From assembly GCA_022819745.1 (NCBI GenBank), contig JAJEGS010000014.1, positions 62,001-126,000 on the forward strand: a DNA stretch of 64,000 nt. Direction: 5' to 3'. The notes under the pieces are model-generated. The model worked only from the letters and a program-made list of their open reading frames with translations. It was not told the DNA's origin and ran no database searches. This DNA is from Candidatus Latescibacterota bacterium. GTDB taxonomy: Bacteria; Latescibacterota; UBA2968; UBA8231. The translations under genes were made by a program, and so were the position numbers. Below are positions 23,975 to 32,594 of this stretch, piece after piece (the first letter of the stretch is position 1; the number at the start of each line of letters is the position of its first letter).

Positions 23975-24637
23975 CTACAAGCCTTCTCTTTTGACGGCGA
24001 AAAAAAATGGGTGGACCTCCTCCAGTGCATCAGCACCTTCGTATCCTCCTCCTACGATACCTTCTCGTTTAATCTGAAATCCAGTTTCGGAGAGAAACTT
24101 CTTATAGGTCGAGGGGCCGAAGTTGCTCCAGTACATGGTTTCGCCGAAGAAGTCATCTTCAGTATATCCAGGCCCGTCGTCTTTCTTGGCAACTGTAAAT
24201 AGGAGGAGGCCACCGGGCCGAAGCCACTGTGCAAATCGACGGAAGAGATTTAGATGCTTTTGTCTTGGAATGTGGAAGATGGCGTAAAAGCTGACAATTG
24301 CATCGAAGCTAGATGCAGGGAATTTGGTCTTCATTACGTCGGCGATGACAAATTTGGCGGAGGGGGCGTTTTTCTTCGCTAGAGCTATCATGTTTGAGGA
24401 GATGTCGATTCCAGTGAGGCTGAACGTCTCTGCAAGATGTCGGGCGACGGGGATACCGGCACCACAGCCAACGTCTAGGACTTTTGAATTAGGTGACAGA
24501 CGCTCAGTTATCAGGTTGAGCTCCGCCTCGGCCGTGGTACGTCTTTGCCCCGCGTAATTCATCGCACATCGGTTATAGGCGGTTCTCACCAGTTTTCGAT
24601 AATCGGTCTGCGGATCGTCGGCGATCTTGAATGGCAT
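23975..24637 (-). CDS. Class I SAM-dependent methyltransferase
   Basis: This 220-residue enzyme has motif I KVLDVGCGAGIPVARHL near 54-70, the acidic residue at the end of strand 2 (LTGIDISSNMI), and FDAIVSFYAIFHIPRQ near 108 as motif IV. It belongs to the Methyltransf_11/25-type group, which acts on small molecules or RNA; the substrate is unknown. AGGAAGGAG precedes the ATG. It lies between a pyrophosphatase-like gene and the GFA gene on the same strand, probably in one transcript. Confidence 0.82.
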   Translation of the reverse strand: MPFKIADDPQTDYRKLVRTAYNRCAMNYAGQRRTTAEAELNLITERLSPNSKVLDVGCGAGIPVARHLAETFSLTGIDISSNMIALAKKNAPSAKFVIADVMKTKFPASSFDAIVSFYAIFHIPRQKHLNLFRRFAQWLRPGGLLLFTVAKKDDGPGYTEDDFFGETMYWSNFGPSTYKKFLSETGFQIKREGIVGGGYEGADALEEVHPFFFAVKREGL

Positions 24638-24648
24638 GAGTCTCCTTC

Positions 24649-25008
24649 CTATATCACTTCACGTGTTACGGACGATTCGAAAAACCGTTCTTGGAATTCC
24701 GTCAGGGCAAAGATCTGCTCGTCGGAGTAATCCTTGCCGTCAGGTGCGACAATGAGCTTGTCATCATCGTCGTCAGATCGTTGAATGACGGCGATACATC
24801 TGCCTGTGAACGTCTCTAGAGGTTTGAAGACGCCGAGGATATAGGCGTCCATATCTTCTCCGTCAGGTGCTGGTACATTCGGGAGAGATCCGTAGTTGAC
24901 TGGATAGATGAAGCCCGCTTCAGGATGCTTGGAGCCGAGGGGTCGGTCTATAGTAACATCGACGGTTTTGCCGATGAACGTCCTTGCATCTACAAAGTCA
25001 CTTGTCAT
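24649..25008 (-). CDS. Short inorganic-pyrophosphatase-like protein
   Basis: This 119-residue protein resembles the short cytosolic pyrophosphatase-like family. VDVTIDRPLGSKHPEAGFIYPVNYGSLPNVPAPDGEDMDAYILGV gives the DRPxG and DGExxDAY marks, and FTGRCIAVIQRSDDDDDKLIVAP follows. It is shorter than the usual soluble pyrophosphatase (about 170 residues) and lacks part of the canonical Asp cluster, so catalysis is uncertain. No strong RBS precedes the ATG. It is the first gene of the minus-strand run ending at 21698 and is divergent from a Gfo/Idh gene. Confidence 0.75.
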   Translation of the reverse strand: MTSDFVDARTFIGKTVDVTIDRPLGSKHPEAGFIYPVNYGSLPNVPAPDGEDMDAYILGVFKPLETFTGRCIAVIQRSDDDDDKLIVAPDGKDYSDEQIFALTEFQERFFESSVTREVI

Positions 25009-25231
25009 GGTCGTTTAGTTAGTGGCCGTTGTCTGACGCGAAGGTACTTACTCGTGTGAACAGTCGCAATCGGTTCCACGGGGCTAAAATATCCACTCGG
25101 CGGCGAGGGTAGGCAGACGCATCAGATCGCTCTGTGACCCGTCTCAAAGCGGTCTGGCGCATAAGTTCCTTTTTCCTTTTCTTGCCCATTTCACTCCGCT
25201 GTATAAAAGCTATCAACAAAGGATTCTCCTT

Positions 25232-26251
25232 ATGCCCGCAAACAATCGCCCGGTACGCGTCGGCATCTATGGCACCGGTCGTTTCGCCAACCAAACGCAC
25301 CTGCCCAATCTGAGCAAGCTAGACGACATCGAGCTAGTCGCCGCGAGTGATCCCAATCTGGACAACCTCGCCACTACGGCGCAAAAGTACTCTATCGCCC
25401 GCACCTATGCAGATCCTCACCAAATGCTCGCGGAGGAACAACTGGACGCGCTCTATTCGGTCGTGCCAGCCTTTGCGCGCACGGATGTGGAAGCAACGGC
25501 CGCAGCGCAGGGCATCCACCTCTTTAGCGAGAAACCGCAAGCGACCAGCATGGCTGTTGCGCGGCGCATTGCCGATGCGGTCGCCGAGGGTGGTGCGATC
25601 TCAACGGTTTGTTTCCGCGAGCGCTATCGCCCGCTCTTTCAGGAGGCTCGTCGCCTGCTCGCGGATAAGGCCGTCACCCACATCCGCTTCCAGAGCACGG
25701 CCGGCCTGCCCTTGCTCGAAGCTGAGGTTTCCGACCCGGATAGTTGGCACTATCAGATGGACAAGAGCGGCGGCTCGGCTTTTGACTGGGGGGTACACGC
25801 CGTTGATTACGCGCGCTTTATGAGCGGCCTCGACATTACCCAAGCGCAAGCGTTTTACCATCATCCTCCTCGGTACAACACGCCGCTGTCGTGTTCGTTC
25901 AATTTTTTGTTGGCAAACGGGGCGACCATGACCTCGACGTTCCTCGCCACCACGCCCGCCGCTCCGGGCGACGAGCCGCGCTTTACTGTTTTTTACGAGG
26001 GAGGATACTTGGCGCTGTGGATGTACGACCGGATTGAGGTCAATGGCGGGGTGGTGTACGCGCCGGAGGAATTCGACCCGTGGTTTGAGCAAGACCGCGT
26101 CTTCATTGAGGCCGTGCGCACCGGCAACCGCGCCCTGCTGCTCAACGACTATGCCGACGGCCTTTATTCGCTGGCTCCGGTACTGGCGGGGTGGGAGTCG
26201 GCGCGGCGCGGCGGTGAATTGATTGCGGTGGCCGAATTTATGGCGAGCTGA
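25232..26251 (+). CDS. Gfo/Idh/MocA family oxidoreductase
   Basis: This is a 339-residue predicted sugar/polyol dehydrogenase. VRVGIYGTGRFANQTHLPNL near 8-27 is the Rossmann start, LFSEKPQAT near 94 contains the family Lys, and FDWGVHAVDYARFM near 183 matches the conserved GxHxxD-like helix. AAAGGA lies about nine bases before the ATG. The MATE transporter gene follows after two bases with a GTG start, so the two are probably co-expressed. Its substrate is unknown. Confidence 0.9.
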   Translation: MPANNRPVRVGIYGTGRFANQTHLPNLSKLDDIELVAASDPNLDNLATTAQKYSIARTYADPHQMLAEEQLDALYSVVPAFARTDVEATAAAQGIHLFSEKPQATSMAVARRIADAVAEGGAISTVCFRERYRPLFQEARRLLADKAVTHIRFQSTAGLPLLEAEVSDPDSWHYQMDKSGGSAFDWGVHAVDYARFMSGLDITQAQAFYHHPPRYNTPLSCSFNFLLANGATMTSTFLATTPAAPGDEPRFTVFYEGGYLALWMYDRIEVNGGVVYAPEEFDPWFEQDRVFIEAVRTGNRALLLNDYADGLYSLAPVLAGWESARRGGELIAVAEFMAS

Positions 26252-26253
26252 GC

Positions 26254-27648
26254 GTGGGTCGCATCGCGAGGCGGTGGGGGGCCGCAGGTGGGTACCGAGA
26301 GTTTTTGGGGCTCGCCCTGCCGCTGATTCTGAGCACGGCTAGCTGGAGCATCCAGCACTTTGTCGATCGGGTCTTTCTCTCTTGGTATTCCACTGAGGCG
26401 TTGGCGGCCGCGCTGCCGGCGGGCATGGCCAACTTCACCTTCATCAGCCTCTTCATGGGCACGGCCCAATACGCCAACACGTTTGTCGCCCAGTACATGG
26501 GGGCGCGGCGGTTGACGCGGGTGGGGCCGGCCGTGTGGCAAGGGGCGTACGTGGCCTTATTCAGCGGCCTGTTGGCCTTGCTGCCAGCCGCCTTTGCCGG
26601 CGAACTCTTCGCGTTCATCGGCCACGACCCAGGCATCCGCGCCGCTGAGACCCAGTACTTCCGCATCCTTTGCTACGGCACTGGGCCGCAGGTCTTGTCC
26701 ACGGCTTTTTCGTGCTTTTTCAGTGGGCGGGGACAGACGTGGGTGGTGCTGGCGGTCAACGTCGTGGCCATCAGCGTCAACATCATCTGCGACTACGCTT
26801 TGATATTCGGGCACTGGGGACTGCCTGAGTTGGGGATCGTCGGGGCGGCGTGGGCCACCAATATCGGTCTGGTGGTTTCGGCCCTGTGTTTTGCGGTGTT
26901 GTTTTTGGGGCCGCGCTATCGCAGCGAATACGCCACCTTGCGCGGCTGGAAGCCCGACCTCAAGCTACTGCTGCGCCTGTTGCGCTTTGGCGGTCCCAAC
27001 GGCGTCAACTTCATGCTCGACATCATGGCCTTTACCTTCTTCTTGTTCATCGTGGGCCGTTTGGGGCCGATCCCGCTGGCGGCGACGAATTTGGCCTTTC
27101 ACATCAACAGTCTTGCCTTTATGCCGCTCATTGGTTGCAGTATTGCTGTATCAACGATGATTGGCCAGTGCTTGGGGCGCGATCAGCCCGAAGCCGCTGA
27201 GTACTGCACGTGGTCGGGCTTTCACCTAGCCATGCTGTACATGGGGACGATGTCTGCGGGCTACGTCGTGGTGCCGGAGTTTTTCCTGGCGCCTTTTGGC
27301 GAGGAGAAAGACGCTAACTTTGCGGTTGCGCATCAGATCGCCGTGGTTTTGCTGCGCTTCGTGGCCTTGTACTGCGTCTTCGACGCCGCCTATATGGTAT
27401 TCGCGGCGGCCCTGAAGGGCGCTGGCGACACCCGTTTCGTCATGTGGATTTCGATCTTGCTGGCTTGGGCGATCATGGTCGTGCCGTCTTTCGCCGCTCT
27501 AACTTATTTCGACGGGGGGCTATACCTGATCTGGAGCTTTGGCTGCGCGTATATATGCGTCTTGGGCGTGGCTCTCTACTTGCGCTTTCGCACGGGGCGC
27601 TGGAAGAGTATGCGGGTTATTGAGCGGGCCGATGAGGATAGTAAGTGA
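26254..27648 (+). CDS. MATE family efflux transporter
   Basis: This 464-residue integral membrane protein has about 12 hydrophobic segments arranged as two similar halves, as in MATE (multidrug and toxic compound extrusion) Na+ or H+ antiporters. Family features include the N-terminal SWSIQHFVDRVFLSWYSTEALAAALPAG, the GAAWATNIG segment of the first half and GCSIAVSTMIGQCLG in the second. The GTG start follows the Gfo/Idh stop by two bases. It could export a toxic metabolite or antibiotic; the coupling to a sugar-type dehydrogenase suggests a metabolite. Confidence 0.88.
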   Translation: MGRIARRWGAAGGYREFLGLALPLILSTASWSIQHFVDRVFLSWYSTEALAAALPAGMANFTFISLFMGTAQYANTFVAQYMGARRLTRVGPAVWQGAYVALFSGLLALLPAAFAGELFAFIGHDPGIRAAETQYFRILCYGTGPQVLSTAFSCFFSGRGQTWVVLAVNVVAISVNIICDYALIFGHWGLPELGIVGAAWATNIGLVVSALCFAVLFLGPRYRSEYATLRGWKPDLKLLLRLLRFGGPNGVNFMLDIMAFTFFLFIVGRLGPIPLAATNLAFHINSLAFMPLIGCSIAVSTMIGQCLGRDQPEAAEYCTWSGFHLAMLYMGTMSAGYVVVPEFFLAPFGEEKDANFAVAHQIAVVLLRFVALYCVFDAAYMVFAAALKGAGDTRFVMWISILLAWAIMVVPSFAALTYFDGGLYLIWSFGCAYICVLGVALYLRFRTGRWKSMRVIERADEDSK

Positions 27649-27651
27649 GCC

Positions 27652-28638
27652 CTACAGCGGCTTGGCCACGGCTAAGCCCGTGCCGACTGCTGACACGCGA
27701 TTCCATCCCGACCCTCTGAGACCCGCGTAGATCATGTAATAGGTCTCGTTTATTGCGAACACCTGTGGGGTCAGGAGGCCGTCGCAATCCCAGGCATCGG
27801 CATTGGTCGCAGGTGTGAAGATTGGGTTGTGTGGGTTGGGTTCGAAGGTGCGGAAGTCGTGCGTGCGGACGTGCCCAATGGTCCATACCTTGCCGTCGTA
27901 GCCGCCGTAGAACAGATGGAAGTAGCTCGGCCCTTTGAGGATTTCGGCTTCGCGCACTCCATAGCGGTCCCACGCCTGTCCCGATCCGCAGAACACGGGG
28001 TTGGCAGGATTCTTGGTGACTTGCGTCGGGTCGCTGGTCGATGCGGTGGCATGGCAGATGGTCGGCACGTTGTAGAGAATGTCGCGCCGTTCTGGAGAGG
28101 CTGGCGACTCGCCGGTATAGACCATGTGAATGACATCTCCCGACACGGCTACGGATGGATGGGAAGAGCCGTGTTGCTCGTGCGCGCCGCCGATGGCAAC
28201 TACTGGTGCATTGCTAACCCGCGTCCACGCTCCGAAATCGCCGTCGCTGACCAGCAGGCCGGTCTGTTTGCGACGGGGCTTGTCCTTGCCTTGGGTACCG
28301 AGATAATAGGCGTAGTAGCGCTGGTCGGCGGGATTCCAGAACGGGAAGGGGTATTCCACGCCGTAATTGTCGAAGCCGTCGGCGGAAGGTAGGAGTATGG
28401 GATTGCGCTGGTCGTGCGTCACCGCCGTAGGATCGGCGACTGGCGCGGAGCTGTGCATGTGTACCCAGCTACCATCTCCTCCCTTTTTGGCCCATAGATA
28501 ATGCACAGTATCGCCTACGACGATGGTGTGACTGGCAGCCGCCCACGCGGGCGGTTCGCAATACAGCAGGGGCTTCTTGGCGGTGAGCCGCTCGAAGCGG
28601 GCGAATGCTGTGAATGGGATTGGGTTGTCGGTAGTCAT
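27652..28638 (-). CDS. Glycoside-hydrolase-like five-bladed propeller protein (GH43/GH130-like)
   Basis: This 328-residue protein has repeated blade segments typical of family 43/130-type propellers: HYLWAKKGGDGSWVHMHSSAPVADP, YYAYYLGTQGKD, HPSVAVSGDVIHMVYTGE, SYFHLFYGGYDGKVWTIGHVRTHDFRTF, and DGLLTPQVFAINETYYMIYAG. These domains hydrolyse or phosphorolyse glycosides. The catalytic acids were not unambiguously located. No signal peptide is visible, so the protein may act in the cytoplasm. It is convergent with the MATE gene and divergent from a sulfatase gene. Confidence 0.7.
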   Translation of the reverse strand: MTTDNPIPFTAFARFERLTAKKPLLYCEPPAWAAASHTIVVGDTVHYLWAKKGGDGSWVHMHSSAPVADPTAVTHDQRNPILLPSADGFDNYGVEYPFPFWNPADQRYYAYYLGTQGKDKPRRKQTGLLVSDGDFGAWTRVSNAPVVAIGGAHEQHGSSHPSVAVSGDVIHMVYTGESPASPERRDILYNVPTICHATASTSDPTQVTKNPANPVFCGSGQAWDRYGVREAEILKGPSYFHLFYGGYDGKVWTIGHVRTHDFRTFEPNPHNPIFTPATNADAWDCDGLLTPQVFAINETYYMIYAGLRGSGWNRVSAVGTGLAVAKPL

Positions 28639-28746
28639 AGCGGCCTGCTTGAAGCGAGATTGGCGACTGGGTAGATTGACTGAATTAGGTTGTCCAACAT
28701 ATCACGCGCCCTGCACTCGTTCAAGCTAACGCCAAGGAACCCTTCA

Positions 28747-30087
28747 ATGCCCCGGCCCAATATACTCTTCATCATGGATGATCAGCACCGCCACGACTAT
28801 CTCAGCGCTGCCGGTGCCGACTTCCTGCGGACGCCCAACCTCGACCGCCTCGCCGCCGCTGGCGTGCGCTTCACCCAATGCACCACCAACGCACCCGTCT
28901 GTGCGCCAGCGCGGATCGGCTTGGCCTCTGGCCTGCAACCGAGCCGCCTCGGCTGCTTGGACAATTCGGGGCGGTTGCCCTTGGGCACCACCACCTACTA
29001 TCAGCGGCTGCGCGACTCCGGTTACCGCGTCGGCTGCGTCGGCAAGCTCGACCTGCGCAAATCCGACGGCTACAATGGCCGCTACGGCGACCGGCCCTAC
29101 GTCTATAGCTGGGGCTTTACCCATCCAGAGGAATGCGAGGGCAAAATGCACGCTGGCTCCTCGCCCACGCCGATTGGCCCCTATACGCACTACCTGGCCG
29201 ACAAAGGGCAGTTGGCGACATTTCACCAGGACTATCGACGACGCGCCGCCGCTGGTTGGATTACCGATTGCCACGACTCGCCGCTGGACAGCGAGGATTT
29301 TGAGGACGCCTATATCGGCCGTCGCGCCGCCGAATGGATCGCCCATGTGCCCGACGACTTCCCTTGGCACTACTTCGTCAGTTTCGTCGGCCCGCACGAT
29401 CCCTTTGATCCGCCGACCGAATACGGCGACCGCTACCGCGACGCGGCAATGCCCCCGGCCATCGACGACTCCCTCGCTGGCAAGCCCGAGTGGATTAAAA
29501 AACGCGCCGCAGACTTCACGCCAGACCAAATCGCCCAAACCCGCCGCCAATACTGCGCCGCCACCGAACTCATCGACGACCAGATCGGCCAGATCCTCGA
29601 CGCGCTCGAACAACGCGGCCAGCTCGACAAAACCTATATCATCTTCTCTTCCGACCACGGCGAACTGCTCGGCGACCACGGGCTGTACACCAAGAGCGCC
29701 GCGTACGAGGCCAGCCTGCGCGTACCGCTGATCATCGCCGGGCCGGATATCGCCGGAGGCCGCGTCTGTGACGCGTTGTGCGAACTCATCGACCTCAATG
29801 CCACGATATGTGATTTTGCCCAGCTCGCGCCGCAGGAAGGCATCGACGCTCGCTCGCTGCAACCGATCCTTGACGGCCAGACCGACACCCACCGCCAAGC
29901 GACTGTCGCTGCCCTGCACAACTTCCGCTGCATCCGCACGGCTTCGCACAAATACATCCAGAATTACAACGATTGCGACGAACTCTACGATCTTGAGCAG
30001 AATCCCGACGAGTTACATAACATCGCCGCCACCGCTCCTGATGTGGTTGGCGATCTCGCGCGTCGCTTACGTCGTCGTTTGGGCTAA
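28747..30087 (+). CDS. Type I sulfatase (formylglycine-dependent)
   Basis: This 446-residue arylsulfatase-family hydrolase is predicted to remove sulfate esters from carbohydrates or other substrates. The metal-binding ILFIMDDQHRHD is at 6-17. The activation motif Cys52-Ala-Pro-Ala-Arg56 (VCAPARIGLASG) is intact, so Cys52 should be converted to formylglycine. FSSDHGELLGDHGLYTK near 300 supplies further metal and substrate residues. There is no signal peptide from the chosen ATG (28747, AAGGA eight bases upstream). A TTG-initiated extension to 28690 is less likely. No formylglycine-generating enzyme is in the window. Confidence 0.9.
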   Translation: MPRPNILFIMDDQHRHDYLSAAGADFLRTPNLDRLAAAGVRFTQCTTNAPVCAPARIGLASGLQPSRLGCLDNSGRLPLGTTTYYQRLRDSGYRVGCVGKLDLRKSDGYNGRYGDRPYVYSWGFTHPEECEGKMHAGSSPTPIGPYTHYLADKGQLATFHQDYRRRAAAGWITDCHDSPLDSEDFEDAYIGRRAAEWIAHVPDDFPWHYFVSFVGPHDPFDPPTEYGDRYRDAAMPPAIDDSLAGKPEWIKKRAADFTPDQIAQTRRQYCAATELIDDQIGQILDALEQRGQLDKTYIIFSSDHGELLGDHGLYTKSAAYEASLRVPLIIAGPDIAGGRVCDALCELIDLNATICDFAQLAPQEGIDARSLQPILDGQTDTHRQATVAALHNFRCIRTASHKYIQNYNDCDELYDLEQNPDELHNIAATAPDVVGDLARRLRRRLG

Positions 30088-30111
30088 AGCGGCCACAAGG
30101 GGAAACGTACG

Positions 30112-30137
30112 AAGGGCACCCACAAGAGGTGCCCCTT
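30112..30137. other. Intergenic hairpin between convergent genes
   Basis: Arms gggcacc (30114-30120) and ggtgccc (30128-30134) form a seven-bp stem between the sulfatase and the RraA-like gene. No T-run follows, so it may be a weak bidirectional terminator or part of a dispersed repeat. Confidence 0.4.
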
Positions 30138-30180
30138 ACGCAAGGTTGCTCAACAGCGCGACGAATTGATCGCGATGATC

Positions 30181-30882
30181 CTACGATTGGTTTGCTTTCC
30201 AAGCTTGGTACTCGGCCAAGGTCTGCTCGTCGGGCGGATAGGTGCCGACAATGCTGGCTCCGGCGCGGATTTTCTCGGTGATGAAGCGCTCTTTTTGTTC
30301 CATCTCCTCGGCCTCGTCGGCGACCTCTTCGGCGAGATGTGCGGGTATGACCACGACCCCTTCTCCGTCGCCGACGAGGATGTCGCCGGGGAAGACCGCC
30401 ACGCCGCCGCAGGCGATGGGCACCTGGATTTCGCTGGGGTGGTGGATGGTCTTGTTGGTGTGGGCGTTCATGGCTGCGGCGTAGGCGGGCAATCCCGATG
30501 CGACGATGGTCGGCGAGTCGCGGTAGGCCCCATCGGTGACGATCCCCGTGCAGCCCCGCACTTGCAGCCGCGCCGCTAGGATGGATCCCATAGTCCCGGC
30601 GCGGGTGTCGCCTCGTGCGTCGATGACGAACACGTCGCCTGCGGTTACCTGCTCAATGCCGATCCGCTGCACGTCCTTCAGATTGTCTAGTGGAACCTCG
30701 TCGAGGTCTTCGCGCGCCGGGATGTAGCGCAGGGTAAAGGCCCGGCCGACCATCTGCATGTCGGGCGCGAGGGGCGCGACTTGGTGCATAAAGGTGTTGT
30801 GTAGTCCCTTGTTGCGGAGCACGGACGTCAGGGTCGCCGTGCTAGCCACCTTTAGTTTTTCGCTCAATTCGGCAAAGTCCAC
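30181..30882 (-). CDS. RraA/HMG aldolase family protein
   Basis: This 233-residue protein belongs to the RraA-like family, which includes 4-hydroxy-4-methyl-2-oxoglutarate/oxaloacetate aldolases and the RNase E regulator. Key segments are GDVFVIDARGDTRAGTMGSILAARLQVRGCTGIVTDGAYRDSPTI near 81-125, with the RxxxD-type metal and substrate residues, and GGVAVFPGDILVGDGEGVVVIP near 158-180. A catabolic aldolase role is more likely here than RNase regulation. The GTG start at 30882 has AAAGGAG upstream. It lies 12 bases after the D-threonine-aldolase-like gene on the same strand, so both are probably in one operon. Confidence 0.85.
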   Translation of the reverse strand: MDFAELSEKLKVASTATLTSVLRNKGLHNTFMHQVAPLAPDMQMVGRAFTLRYIPAREDLDEVPLDNLKDVQRIGIEQVTAGDVFVIDARGDTRAGTMGSILAARLQVRGCTGIVTDGAYRDSPTIVASGLPAYAAAMNAHTNKTIHHPSEIQVPIACGGVAVFPGDILVGDGEGVVVIPAHLAEEVADEAEEMEQKERFITEKIRAGASIVGTYPPDEQTLAEYQAWKANQS

Positions 30883-30894
30883 AATTCGCTCCTT

Positions 30895-31953
30895 TCAGCG
30901 TATCTGCCCGCGGGCGTCAACCGGCCAGACGGCTTCCACGCGGCCGCCGCGCACGGCAAAGATCTGATCGTGTTCGTTGAAACATGGGCAGGGATGAACT
31001 GGCAGGACCTGTACCTGTTCGCCGATTTGGGGCTTGTCGTCGCAGGCCGACAGATCGACATGTCCGTGTTCTTCCGAGGCTCCGGAGAAGACGGCTTGGG
31101 GGTACTCGACGATATAGCCCATGATGGACGAGCCGTCCTCCTGACGGTGGACCGCGGCGCTGAGCGACTTGCTGCCCCCGTCGAGGATGGCGCGGTCTGC
31201 GGTCGGTCGGCTGACCACGGTCATCAGCACCCGACCTGCACATTGTTCGACGCTGTGGGTTCCCCGGCGAAGATGGCCGACGCCGCCAACTGGGTACTCG
31301 CCGGCCCGGTACTCGGTCAGTTCGGGAATCTCGTGCGCCATAAACGCGCCCGGCGTACTGCCGCCGCTGACGATGGGATGCGGCAAGCCCTTGCGGTCGA
31401 AGTGCGCGAGCGTCTCTTGGATTAGCGGTCGCATGTCTGGAGTTGCTGGCATGGACATGATGCCCCGGAGTTCGATGTTGGGGGCTTGATCGATTTTTTC
31501 GCCAAGAGCCGCGGCCGCAGCGGGTGAGCTTACGCCCGTGCGGCCGCGGTCGAGTTCGACGACCACGCCTACGGTGACATCCGATTCTGAAGCGGCCTCG
31601 GCTAGCCCCTGCACGGTGTATTCGGAATCGGCCGCTATGGTCAGCCGGGTGTGCCGCGCCAGCGCGACCAGCCGCGCCAGTTTTTGCGCGCCGATGATGT
31701 TGTAGGGAATCAGGATGTCGCGATCGACCCCGCCCTCGGCCATGACCTCGGCCTCCCCGAGCTTCTGGCAGGTGATGCCGATTGCCCCGCGACGCATTTG
31801 CATATGGGCGATGGCCACGCACTTGTGGGTTTTGATGTGGGGCCGCAAGCCAATGCCGTGCTCGTCAAAGTAGCGTTGGTAGCGGTCGAGGTTGTCCTCC
31901 AAGCCGTCGAGATCGACGACGAGGGCGGGCGTGTCTAGGTCTTCTATGCGCAT
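30895..31953 (-). CDS. D-threonine aldolase-like PLP enzyme (alanine racemase fold)
   Basis: This 352-residue enzyme has the N-terminal PLP barrel of the D-TA/D-serine dehydratase family: LDTPALVVDLDGLEDNLDRYQ, then RPHIKTHKC with the PLP lysine at Lys41. The C-terminal domain ends with VLPVHPCPCFNEHDQIFAVRGG, which holds the His, Cys and Asp metal ligands of the family. It should cleave or dehydrate a D-3-hydroxy amino acid. The start is 31953, with AGGAAAGG just upstream; the longer frame to 32073 runs into the divergent gene. It is followed by the RraA-like aldolase gene. Confidence 0.87.
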   Translation of the reverse strand: MRIEDLDTPALVVDLDGLEDNLDRYQRYFDEHGIGLRPHIKTHKCVAIAHMQMRRGAIGITCQKLGEAEVMAEGGVDRDILIPYNIIGAQKLARLVALARHTRLTIAADSEYTVQGLAEAASESDVTVGVVVELDRGRTGVSSPAAAAALGEKIDQAPNIELRGIMSMPATPDMRPLIQETLAHFDRKGLPHPIVSGGSTPGAFMAHEIPELTEYRAGEYPVGGVGHLRRGTHSVEQCAGRVLMTVVSRPTADRAILDGGSKSLSAAVHRQEDGSSIMGYIVEYPQAVFSGASEEHGHVDLSACDDKPQIGEQVQVLPVHPCPCFNEHDQIFAVRGGRVEAVWPVDARGQIR

Positions 31954-32055
31954 AGTGGCCTTTCCTGAATGAAGGTGGAAATCGCTGCGATAAAATAGCA
32001 AACCGATCCCACCGCAGAAATTGACGCGATCGGGTCCCTTGCCTTTTGTTGCAAG

Positions 32056-32592
32056 ATGCCCATCGATCTCCAACCCTCCACGCCCGTCGCATTAGTCTGC
32101 GCGATATTGGCCGATTCCGATCATGCGTTCGCCGACGCCAAAGAACGCCTCGCCGAGTGCTTCGGTCCCCTGCGCGCGGCAAGTGCGATCTATGATTTTG
32201 ATTTTACCTCGTATTACGAAGAGGAAATGGGCGCGGGGTTGAGCAAACAGCTCGTGTGCTTTGCCGAGCGGATCGACCCCGCCGAGCTGGCGGCCTGCAA
32301 GCGCCAGACGATCGAACTAGAAAAAGCACTAGGAAGAGCAACAGGAGGGACATTGCGCCGCCGCGCCAATATCGACCCAGGATTGCTGTCGATCGAGAGC
32401 TTGGTGTTGGCGACGACGAAGTATGCTGGCCACCGGGTGTGCATTGCCCCACAGCTCTACGCCGAAGTGACTCTGCTCTATCAGCGGGGACGCTACCGGC
32501 CTTTGGAGTGGACGTATCCCGACTACCAGGGCGATGCAGTGCAGGATTTCTTGCTCGACGTGCGGCCTTGGTTGCTGGCCGTGCGCGGCTGA
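32056..32592 (+). CDS. DUF4416 family protein
   Basis: This 178-residue protein matches the DUF4416 family across its length: PVALVCAILADSD near 10, the acidic FDFTSYYEEEMGAGLSKQLVCF near 49-69, RRRANIDPGLLSIESLVLATTKYAGHRVCIAPQLYAEVTLLYQRGRYRPLEWTYPDY near 101-157. The function of this family is not established. It is divergent from the D-threonine-aldolase-like gene and ends two bases before the convergent citrate synthase gene. High confidence in the family; no functional claim. Confidence 0.9.
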   Translation: MPIDLQPSTPVALVCAILADSDHAFADAKERLAECFGPLRAASAIYDFDFTSYYEEEMGAGLSKQLVCFAERIDPAELAACKRQTIELEKALGRATGGTLRRRANIDPGLLSIESLVLATTKYAGHRVCIAPQLYAEVTLLYQRGRYRPLEWTYPDYQGDAVQDFLLDVRPWLLAVRG

Positions 32593-32594
32593 GA

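Noticed and set aside
25019..25189. 56-residue minus-strand frame beginning MGKKRKKELMR
   Set aside because: Weak RBS, overlaps the divergent promoter region, no homologue recognised.
28744..29949. Minus-strand 401-residue frame opposite the sulfatase gene
   Set aside because: No family motifs; the plus strand carries a clear sulfatase with CAPAR.
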